45,028 bases of DNA from NCBI GenBank assembly GCA_023662725.1, contig JAMPIL010000013.1, positions 1 to 45,028 on the forward strand, written 5' to 3'. The stretch is from Ruminococcus flavefaciens. GTDB taxonomy: Bacteria; Bacillota; Clostridia; Oscillospirales; Ruminococcaceae. Numbering within the stretch: the stretch's first letter is position 1; every line of letters begins with the position of its first letter. Positions 14,994 to 21,739 of this stretch are shown one piece after another. Made by a program: the position numbers and the translations under genes. Under the pieces are notes generated by a model, which was not told the origin of the DNA, made no database searches, and saw nothing but the letters and a program-made list of their open reading frames with translations.

Positions 14994-17216
14994 ATGAATT
15001 ATAAAAAAATAATATCAGCAGTGATGTGCTTATGCCTGACTGCTCCGATGACTGCAAATTTCCTGCCGCCAAAAACAAATGCCGTAGTTGTCGATGAGGA
15101 CGTTAAAACGTCTATTTATGATATTTATATGTATAAAAATTACGGCGAATATGTTGAAATTACTGCAACTTCGACTAAAGCCGAAAATGAAATAATAGTC
15201 CCGGATGAAATTGAGGGAGTTCCGGTCAAAGTAATAGGCGAACACGCTTTTGCAGGCGTATCAAACGTTACATCTATAACTCTCCCGGACAGTGTTACGG
15301 AAATCGGCAAACAGGCATTTTCTATGTGCAGTAAGCTCGCTTCCGTAAATATTCCATCAGGAGTTAAAGAGATCAGCGATGAAGCATTTTTAAACTGTGC
15401 ATCCCTTACTAAAATAATTTTACCGGAAAATCTTACAAGTATTGGAATTCGTGCATTTTTCGGATGTTCTAAGCTTGAAGCGATCGCTATTCCCGACAGC
15501 GTTACATATTTGGGCAAGCAGGCATTTGATTCCTGTACTTCGCTTTCTTCCGCAAATATACCGAAAGGCATCACTGTTCTTGAAGATATGGTATTTAACG
15601 GCTGTGCCATAACGCAGCTTATTGTTCCTAAAAATATTGATTTTATCGGGAAACAGGCTCTTCCGAAAACCTTGATATATCTTATCATAGTAAATCCCGA
15701 TTGTCAGATAGATGAAGAATATCATATGTGGAATATAACAACGGACGACTGTCTTATTATTGCACCTCCGTACAGCAGTATACGAGAATTTGCATCGAAA
15801 TATGGTTTTGCATCTATTAATCTTCCCGGTTCGCTGTGTGACCCTGTGCTTATGGGAGATGTTAACAACAACGGCGAAATAGATATCGCTGATCTCGCTA
15901 TGCTTGAGAAGTATCTGCTCGGTAAAGGGGAACTGGATGAATGGAAGCTTGCCGATCTTTGCGAAGATGGTGTAATTGATTCGTTCGATCTTGCTCTTAT
16001 GAGAAAAACTCTGATAAATACCGTTGGGTATGAAAGACCTCAGCCTGATGATACCACTGTAAATCTCAGTGAAAGATTTGAAGCTCAGTCTACTGAAGGC
16101 GCAAAAGCAGACGAAGAATTCATCATGGCTCAAACTAAATTTGCACTTGATCTTATGCAGAAAAGCGTCTCAGAGGATACAAATACGCTCATTTCGCCGT
16201 ATTCCGTGATGCAGGCTCTTTCGATGACGGCTAACGGCGCAGACGGTGAAACTCTTGCGGAAATGGAAAAAGCTCTCGGAGGAATATCCATAGATAAGCT
16301 TAACGAATATCTCTACACTCAGCGCACATCCCAGCCGAACGATGAAAACTGCAAGCTTTCCACAGCCAATTCTATCTGGTTCAGAGACGATTCCGAAAGG
16401 ATAAACGTTCTTCCCGAATTTTTGCAGAAAAATAAAACTTATTATGATGCCGATTCATTTAAAGCTCCTTTTGATGAATCAACAGTTAATGATATAAATA
16501 ATTGGGTAAATGAAAAAACCTATGAAATGATACCCAAAATAATCAACGATATTGATCCGGATGTTGTTTCATTTATTATAAATGCAGTCGCTTTTGACGC
16601 AAAATGGATGAAGCAGTATGAGGAAAATCAAATAAGCAGCGGAAATTTTACTGCTTATGACGGAACTGTTCAAGAAGCCGAAATGCTGAATTCTATAGAA
16701 TCTCTTTACCTTGAAGATGATAACGCTGTTGGTATTTATAAATACTATGCAGGAAAAAAATATGCGTTTGCTGCTCTTCTTCCTGATGAGGGAATTTCAG
16801 TGAGCGATTACATTGCCGGACTTACTCCGGAATCGCTTAATAAAATTCTTTCTTCTCCGAAATATGTAAATATCGAATGCTCCCTTCCTAAGTTCAGCTA
16901 TGATTATGAAAATGAATTATCAGATGATTTGCAGTTGATGGGTATGAAGCAGGCGTTCAAGAGCGGTAGCGCAGATTTTTCAAGAATGTCGGAAATATCG
17001 CCTTACATAAGTAAAATTCTTCACAAAACACACATAGAGCTTACAGAAAGCGGCACGAAAGCCGCAGCCGTTACGGCCGTTGAATTGAGCAATGATTGCA
17101 TACTTATACCAGATAAAAGTGTTGCTTTTGACCGTCCGTTCGTTTACTGTATTGTTGATACCGAAACATCGATTCCTGTATTTATCGGAACTCTTACGAC
17201 TATTCCGGAAGAATAA
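14994..17216 (+). CDS. Cellulosomal serpin: LRR-dockerin-serpin
   Basis: The secreted 740-residue protein has a signal peptide (about 1-27), BspA-type leucine-rich repeats (about 60-270; VTSITLPDSVTEIGKQAFS and related 23-residue units), a dockerin (about 283-345; DVNNNGEIDIADL, then DLCEDGVIDSFDL), and a serpin domain (about 360-740). The serpin has the breach sequence SPYSVMQALSMTANGADG and an inhibitory-type hinge ESGTKAAAVT (residues 685-694), so it probably inhibits proteases by loop insertion. Counting from the hinge, P1-P1' is Asp701-Cys702; counting back from VAFDRPF gives Leu704-Ile705. It would protect the cellulosome from proteolysis; dockerin-serpins are known in Clostridium thermocellum. 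The start is ATG 14994, seven bases after AGGAGG. Confidence 0.93.
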   Translation: MNYKKIISAVMCLCLTAPMTANFLPPKTNAVVVDEDVKTSIYDIYMYKNYGEYVEITATSTKAENEIIVPDEIEGVPVKVIGEHAFAGVSNVTSITLPDSVTEIGKQAFSMCSKLASVNIPSGVKEISDEAFLNCASLTKIILPENLTSIGIRAFFGCSKLEAIAIPDSVTYLGKQAFDSCTSLSSANIPKGITVLEDMVFNGCAITQLIVPKNIDFIGKQALPKTLIYLIIVNPDCQIDEEYHMWNITTDDCLIIAPPYSSIREFASKYGFASINLPGSLCDPVLMGDVNNNGEIDIADLAMLEKYLLGKGELDEWKLADLCEDGVIDSFDLALMRKTLINTVGYERPQPDDTTVNLSERFEAQSTEGAKADEEFIMAQTKFALDLMQKSVSEDTNTLISPYSVMQALSMTANGADGETLAEMEKALGGISIDKLNEYLYTQRTSQPNDENCKLSTANSIWFRDDSERINVLPEFLQKNKTYYDADSFKAPFDESTVNDINNWVNEKTYEMIPKIINDIDPDVVSFIINAVAFDAKWMKQYEENQISSGNFTAYDGTVQEAEMLNSIESLYLEDDNAVGIYKYYAGKKYAFAALLPDEGISVSDYIAGLTPESLNKILSSPKYVNIECSLPKFSYDYENELSDDLQLMGMKQAFKSGSADFSRMSEISPYISKILHKTHIELTESGTKAAAVTAVELSNDCILIPDKSVAFDRPFVYCIVDTETSIPVFIGTLTTIPEE

Positions 17217-17290
17217 TTCTGCTGTAATTGCACTTAACCAGCAGTTTTATAAAATTGGGTTTCCTATATTGGGACAAATCAGAAAAGACC

Positions 17291-17310
17291 GTATCGTTTG
17301 ATACGGCTTT
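17291..17310 (+). terminator. Terminator after the serpin gene
   Basis: CCGTATC and GATACGG form a seven-pair stem around GTTT, followed by CTTTTTC. It separates the serpin gene from the sigma-factor transcription unit. Confidence 0.65.
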
Positions 17311-17313
17311 TTC

Positions 17314-17404
17314 TTTACAATTTGATTTAAATATGATATAATTAAGAATATTCACAGAAAATTTACATTTTCATCCGCACATGGACTTCAGTTATTCCGT
17401 TAAA
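17314..17404 (+). promoter_or_regulatory. Tandem promoters of the ECF sigma operon
   Basis: A housekeeping-type promoter, TTTACA (17314-17319) and TATAAT (17337-17342) with a 17-base spacer, lies upstream. An ECF-type promoter follows: CCGCACAT (17375-17382) and CGTTAAA (17398-17404), spacer 15, with TTCAC at 17351. The second matches the serpin promoter in sequence and spacing, which points to autoregulation. Confidence 0.65.
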
Positions 17405-17426
17405 AATGTTGAAGGGAGGTTTTTGT

Positions 17427-17888
17427 GTGTCATTTGATATAAGCGATCAATACGATAAAATATATCGTTTTTGTTATCTGCGTGTGAAAAAACGTGAAAT
17501 TGCGGAGGATATTACACAAGAAACCTTCCTGCGTTATCTTGAACATCCGCAATATCATAATATAAATAAAACTTTACAGCTTTTATATACGATAGCAGGA
17601 AATCTTTGCGCTGATGAATTCAGAAAACGACCTTGCTCTGAAATTTCTGAAGATATAGTTTCTGATGAAAATTTAGAAGAAAATGTTCTTACCAATTTAT
17701 CTCTTCATCAGGCTCTTAACAGACTTCCGGATGAGGAAAGGGAGATAATTCTGCTGAGATATGTAAATGACGTTCCCATAAACGTTATAGGCGGTCTTTA
17801 TAATATTTCACGATTTGCAGTAAACAGAAAAATAAAAAAGATTCTCGCAGCTTTACATAATGAACTCGGAAAGGAGGAGCTGCAATGA
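17427..17888 (+). CDS. ECF-type sigma factor (sigma-70 family)
   Basis: The protein has 153 residues from GTG 17427, which lies seven bases after GGGAGG; the in-frame ATG at 17406 is upstream of the SD and would overlap the promoter. Region 2 is YRFCYLRVKKREIAEDITQE followed by TFLRYL, and region 4 is LNRLPDEEREIILLRYVNDV plus an HTH (IGGLYNISRFAVNRKIKKIL). There is no region 3, as in ECF (group 4) sigma factors. The stop codon overlaps the ATG of the next gene (ATGA), which encodes a probable membrane anti-sigma factor. The shared promoter pattern makes the dockerin-serpin a likely target. Confidence 0.88.
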   Translation: MSFDISDQYDKIYRFCYLRVKKREIAEDITQETFLRYLEHPQYHNINKTLQLLYTIAGNLCADEFRKRPCSEISEDIVSDENLEENVLTNLSLHQALNRLPDEEREIILLRYVNDVPINVIGGLYNISRFAVNRKIKKILAALHNELGKEELQ

Positions 17889-18952
17889 AAAAGTCCGAAA
17901 TACAAGCATTGAAGGAAGCTTTCAATATTCCTGAGGCTGAAAATAAAAATAATTTTATTAAGCTTTATGAGAAAAATTATAAACAAAACAAACGCCATTT
18001 TTACCCGATAATGATATTCAGATACGCTTCTGCCGCAGCGATGGCTGCTGTTGTTATATGTTTATGTGGACTTGCCGGAAAAAATAATGATTTTAACGGC
18101 AAATTCAATAATGTTTCTATCGTAAAAGAAACTGATTCTGATAGTCATTCAAATACTTCATTCAATACAACCGATATCATCACTAATGCTTTGACAACAG
18201 AAAATGTTTCCGAAAGCTCAGTTACTGAACCGGTTACGGTTTCTTCGGAAATAAATACCACTACTGCTTTTATATCTCAGAATATTGAGATCGGAGACGA
18301 ACCAATTGATGTACCTGTCTGCGAAATGCCTGAAAAGACATCGGAGAGCGCAACAGATGCGATCACTACAGTTTCATATGAAAATCCAACTACTGCTTCT
18401 GCCTCCATATCGACCGCAACAACAGTTGTTACAGAATTGCCGACTGTAACTACTTCCACAGAGCAGGATATTAATAAATATCCGGTTACAGACGGACCTG
18501 ATAATATCAATGATCTTACCGTTATACCCTCTGTAAAGTACGATAAACCGAATGATTCAGTTTACCATATACAAAGTAATTTTCTACCAGACTTTGAAGG
18601 AGAAGATGATATTGACGGCGTTATTATCGCTTCTGTTGATGAGGTTATTTACACGGAAATCAACGGAGAACCCTATACTCAGGAGAATATTACTGTCATT
18701 GCATCATTGCAGGACGGCTTAAAACTTAATGACGGAGACAAAATTTCAGTTTTTATCAAGGGAGGCTATATGCCGGCTGATAAATTTGCCGAAAATCATA
18801 GTTGGATAAATATTCCTCCTGAATACCAGTATGTTTATTATTCCAAAGACCAAATTCAGGAACAACAGGTCGGTAAAAATTATATATTTTTCTTAAAGAA
18901 AAGCAATCTCATTCCGGAAGAGTCAATTTTTGACATCATAGCAGTAAAATAA
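17885..18952 (+). CDS. Probable anti-sigma factor with extracytoplasmic sensor domain
   Basis: The 355-residue protein has a short charged cytoplasmic N-terminus (1-42), one membrane helix (about 44-65; RYASAAAMAAVVICLCGLAG), a long Ser/Thr-rich linker (about 80-225; many TT, TS and ST pairs) and a folded C-terminal domain outside the cell (about 230-355, beginning DDIDGVIIASVDEVIYTE, with GLKLNDGDKISVFIKGGY and YIFFLKKSN). Position and overlap with the sigma gene (ATGA) indicate an anti-sigma role; I see no canonical zinc-binding HxxxCxxC motif. The C-terminal domain does not match any carbohydrate-binding module I know; it has the strand-and-turn pattern of small secreted beta domains. What it senses is unknown. 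Confidence 0.7.
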   Translation: MKKSEIQALKEAFNIPEAENKNNFIKLYEKNYKQNKRHFYPIMIFRYASAAAMAAVVICLCGLAGKNNDFNGKFNNVSIVKETDSDSHSNTSFNTTDIITNALTTENVSESSVTEPVTVSSEINTTTAFISQNIEIGDEPIDVPVCEMPEKTSESATDAITTVSYENPTTASASISTATTVVTELPTVTTSTEQDINKYPVTDGPDNINDLTVIPSVKYDKPNDSVYHIQSNFLPDFEGEDDIDGVIIASVDEVIYTEINGEPYTQENITVIASLQDGLKLNDGDKISVFIKGGYMPADKFAENHSWINIPPEYQYVYYSKDQIQEQQVGKNYIFFLKKSNLIPEESIFDIIAVK

Positions 18953-18982
18953 AACCATTTTTGATAACTTTCTTCTTTTTTC

Positions 18983-19011
18983 TTGACAAATTTCAAAGGC
19001 TGATATATAAT
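18983..19011 (+). promoter_or_regulatory. Sigma-A promoter of plsY
   Basis: TTGACA (18983-18988) and TATAAT (19006-19011) are 17 bases apart, giving a leader of about 100 bases before ATG 19118. Confidence 0.8.
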
Positions 19012-19117
19012 ATTTATTGATAATACGTTCTTATTATAATTTTCTGACATAAAATTTTATATAAGAACATATGCAAACCTATATCAATGGGTTTTGAATT
19101 TTAAGGAGGGGTGTTAT

Positions 19118-19750
19118 ATGGAGGTTGTTCTGTGTTCTTTAATAGGCTACCTGATAGGTAACATCAACGCAGCCTACATCTTATCAAAACTGAAAGGATT
19201 CGATATCAGAGACAGAGGTTCAGGCAATGCTGGAGCTTCTAATGCTATTATCACTATGGGTAAAAAGGCAGGACTGATTTCGGCAATATTCGATATTTCT
19301 AAAGCGGCTATAGCTGCTTCTGTGGCAATTTATCTTTTCCCGAAAATAAAATTTGCAAAAATTCTCGGCGGTTCCGCTTGCATTTTCGGACATATTTTTC
19401 CCGCTTTTATGAAATTCCATGGCGGAAAAGGTCTTGCTTGTCTTGCCGGTATGATAATTTCATTTAATCCGCATCTTTTCCTGCTTCTGCTGATCCTGGA
19501 AATATTTCTCGGATTTGGAATTGATTACATATGTATTGTACCTATTTCCGGATCGATATTATTCACATGTATTTATGCATTTTTAACAGGAGATGTATAT
19601 GGAACTCTTATTCTCGCTGTTGTTTCGCTTGTGATTCTCTACAAGCATATAGAAAATCTCCGAAGAATTCAGATGGGTACTGAAGCGCATATAAGTTTTC
19701 TTTGGAAAAGAGATCAGGAAATTGAACGGATTAAGCATAATACTAATTAA
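19118..19750 (+). CDS. plsY: Glycerol-3-phosphate acyltransferase PlsY
   Basis: PlsY transfers the acyl group from acyl-phosphate to sn-1 of glycerol-3-phosphate, the first committed step of membrane phospholipid synthesis in most Gram-positive bacteria. The 210-residue protein is an integral membrane protein with several helices. It has the family motifs IGNINAAYILSKLKGFDIRD, GSGNAGASNA (phosphate binding) and FHGGKG, and ends with YKHIENLRRIQMGTE, also conserved. The start is ATG 19118 after AAGGAGGGG; an in-frame ATG at 19094 would lie before the SD site. It is a single-gene unit between its promoter and two terminator hairpins. Confidence 0.95.
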   Translation: MEVVLCSLIGYLIGNINAAYILSKLKGFDIRDRGSGNAGASNAIITMGKKAGLISAIFDISKAAIAASVAIYLFPKIKFAKILGGSACIFGHIFPAFMKFHGGKGLACLAGMIISFNPHLFLLLLILEIFLGFGIDYICIVPISGSILFTCIYAFLTGDVYGTLILAVVSLVILYKHIENLRRIQMGTEAHISFLWKRDQEIERIKHNTN

Positions 19751-19776
19751 GGAAAAATGCTAAAATGCTTCTATAA

Positions 19777-19833
19777 TCAGACCTTTTTTAACAGGTCTGA
19801 TTATTCGCTCCCTTTTATTCGGGAGCTTTTTTA
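19777..19833 (+). terminator. Two tandem terminator hairpins after plsY
   Basis: The first stem is AATCAGACCT with AGGTCTGATT (about 19776-19803). The second is GCTCCC with GGGAGC followed by six T residues (about 19807-19832). Confidence 0.8.
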
Positions 19834-19865
19834 TCGGCTTAAAAAAGTTTGAAAGGAGTTTTGTT

Positions 19866-21230
19866 ATGCAGAATCAATCGTCATACGATATGACAGAAGG
19901 TCCTCTTTTAAAAAAGATACTTCTTTATACGTTCCCCATTATACTTACCGGAATTCTTCAGCTTCTGTTCAATGCCGCCGATCTTGTTGTTGTGGGAAGA
20001 TACGGCTCTGATAATTCCGTTGCTGCTGTTGGAGCAACGGGAGCAATAATCAATCTTATTACCAATCTGTTTATCGGACTTTCAGTAGGCGCAGGCGTAT
20101 CGGTTGCTCATGGACTTGGAGCAGGAAAAGCAGATGATGTTCATAAAACAGTCCACACAGCTATACCAACCGCCCTTATCAGCGGAATTATTCTTACTAT
20201 TGTCGGGGTCTGTGGAGCAGAAACATTTCTATCGCTTATGGGAACGCCTTCGGATGTTATCGGACTTTCTACAACTTATATGAAGATATACTTCATAGGA
20301 ATAACATCAAGTATGGTTTATAATTTCGGTTCTGCGATTTTAAGAGCAGCTGGCGACACAAAAAGTCCGCTGGTTTATCTTACCGCAGCCGGAATAGTTA
20401 ATGTTATACTTAATCTTATATTTGTAATTCTTTTAAAAATGGATGTCGCCGGAGTTGCTACGGCAACCACTGTTTCACAGACGCTTTCCGCTGTATTGAT
20501 AATCCGTGCATTAATGAAAAGAAACGATCCCTGCAAACTTATTCTTAAAGAAATGCGTTTTTACCGCCGCCAGATTCTAAGAATAATTCAGATAGGATTT
20601 CCTGCCGGAATACAAGGTTCGCTTTTCTCAATTTCAAACGTTATTATTCAATCTTCCATAAATTCATTCGGCTCTGTTGTAATGTCAGGAAACGCTGCCG
20701 CCGGAAATATCGAAGGTTTTGTTTATGTTTCGATGAACTCTTTCAGCCAGACTTCAATTAATTTTACCGCACGAAATTATGGTGCCGGTAAAATTGACCG
20801 GATAAGAAAAATTATGTTACTCTGTCTTACGTCTGTTTTTGTTACAGGACTGTCTCTTGGATGTATTGCCAGACTATTCGGTCATCCCCTGCTTTCGATT
20901 TACATTCCCGGAAAACCGGAGGATATAAGCTATGGTCTTATAAGAATGACTTTCATATGCATCCCCTATTTTCTCTGCGGACTTATGGACGTTACGACCG
21001 GTCTGCTCAGAGGAATCGGCTACTCGATTCTTCCTATGATAATCACTATCGCCGGAGTATGCATAATGCGAATCATCTGGATATACACAATTTTTCAGAT
21101 TCCAAAATACCATACTCTTCAAAGTCTTTATCTTTCTTACACGATTTCATGGAGCATAACATTTTTGACCGAACTGATACTGTTCATTATTCTTCTGAGA
21201 AAAATAAAAAGAAAATCGCTCGCAAAATAG
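19866..21230 (+). CDS. MATE family efflux transporter
   Basis: The 454-residue protein has about twelve membrane helices in two similar halves, as in the multidrug and toxic compound extrusion family (NorM/DinF-like). The opening MTEGPLLKKILLYTFPIIL, the pairs of motifs VVVGRYGSDNSVAAVGATG and GNAAAGNIEGFVYVSMNSFS, and LRAAGDTKSPLVY are typical of Firmicutes MATE proteins. These pumps export cationic drugs or metabolites with sodium or proton import. The substrate cannot be told. ATG 19866 follows AAAGGAG at a distance of seven bases. A terminator follows, so the gene is monocistronic. Confidence 0.93.
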   Translation: MQNQSSYDMTEGPLLKKILLYTFPIILTGILQLLFNAADLVVVGRYGSDNSVAAVGATGAIINLITNLFIGLSVGAGVSVAHGLGAGKADDVHKTVHTAIPTALISGIILTIVGVCGAETFLSLMGTPSDVIGLSTTYMKIYFIGITSSMVYNFGSAILRAAGDTKSPLVYLTAAGIVNVILNLIFVILLKMDVAGVATATTVSQTLSAVLIIRALMKRNDPCKLILKEMRFYRRQILRIIQIGFPAGIQGSLFSISNVIIQSSINSFGSVVMSGNAAAGNIEGFVYVSMNSFSQTSINFTARNYGAGKIDRIRKIMLLCLTSVFVTGLSLGCIARLFGHPLLSIYIPGKPEDISYGLIRMTFICIPYFLCGLMDVTTGLLRGIGYSILPMIITIAGVCIMRIIWIYTIFQIPKYHTLQSLYLSYTISWSITFLTELILFIILLRKIKRKSLAK

Positions 21231-21241
21231 AATTATATTTC

Positions 21242-21272
21242 AAACTGCCGTATTCGTGCGGCAGTTTTTTTG
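21242..21272 (+). terminator. Terminator of the MATE gene
   Basis: AAACTGCCG and CGGCAGTTT form a nine-pair stem followed by a run of T residues. Confidence 0.85.
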
Positions 21273-21289
21273 TGGCGTTTTTGCTTTAA

Positions 21290-21321
21290 TAAGAATATAT
21301 TATATCATTAATATATTCTTA
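21290..21321 (+). promoter_or_regulatory. 13-bp inverted repeat directly before an SD site
   Basis: TAAGAATATATTA (21290-21302) is exactly complementary to 21309-21321 with loop TATCAT. The GGAGG of the next gene begins two bases later. It may be an operator or a structure that controls ribosome access. Confidence 0.55.
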
Positions 21322-21335
21322 CGGAGGTAATACAT

Positions 21336-21689
21336 ATGGATATAGCTGTGTTGATTTCAATAGCAGTAATGGTTGTTATTGCCGGAATTGAGATTTTCTG
21401 TCTTTTCTGCTGTTCAAAAGCAAGAGCGAAAACCGCTCCGGTTATTGCCGTTATACCGATCATGGCGGACGACTGCGAACTTGCTCAGAAACTGGAATAC
21501 ATGACCGTTCTTCTCTCGAAAGGTTCATCTGAGTTGGATAAGCTGATTCTTCTTGACATAGGTTCATCTTTGGAGCAAATTCGTCTTTGCAGCGAGTTTT
21601 GTCAAAGCTATTCATGGGCGGAAACTCTTTCATTAAGCGAACTTCAAAAAAAATTGCCGGAAATGTTTGCAATTCAGAGAAAAACATAG
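21336..21689 (+). CDS. Small membrane-anchored protein, unknown function
   Basis: The 117-residue protein has an N-terminal membrane helix (about 4-28; VLISIAVMVVIAGIEIFCLF then CCSKARAK) and a soluble part with VIAVIPIMADDCELAQKLEY, LILLDIGSSLEQIRLCSEFC and a helical end (ETLSLSELQKKLPEMF). I recognise no named family; similar short proteins lie before recD2 or mreB genes in Ruminococcus, by memory only. The ATG has GGAGG nine bases upstream. The gene starts the run that continues with recD2 50 bases later, so it probably shares its transcript. Confidence 0.65.
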   Translation: MDIAVLISIAVMVVIAGIEIFCLFCCSKARAKTAPVIAVIPIMADDCELAQKLEYMTVLLSKGSSELDKLILLDIGSSLEQIRLCSEFCQSYSWAETLSLSELQKKLPEMFAIQRKT

Positions 21690-21739
21690 TATAATATAAA
21701 GTGTATGTTTTTATTCAGGAAGTTGGAGGTGTGATTTTT

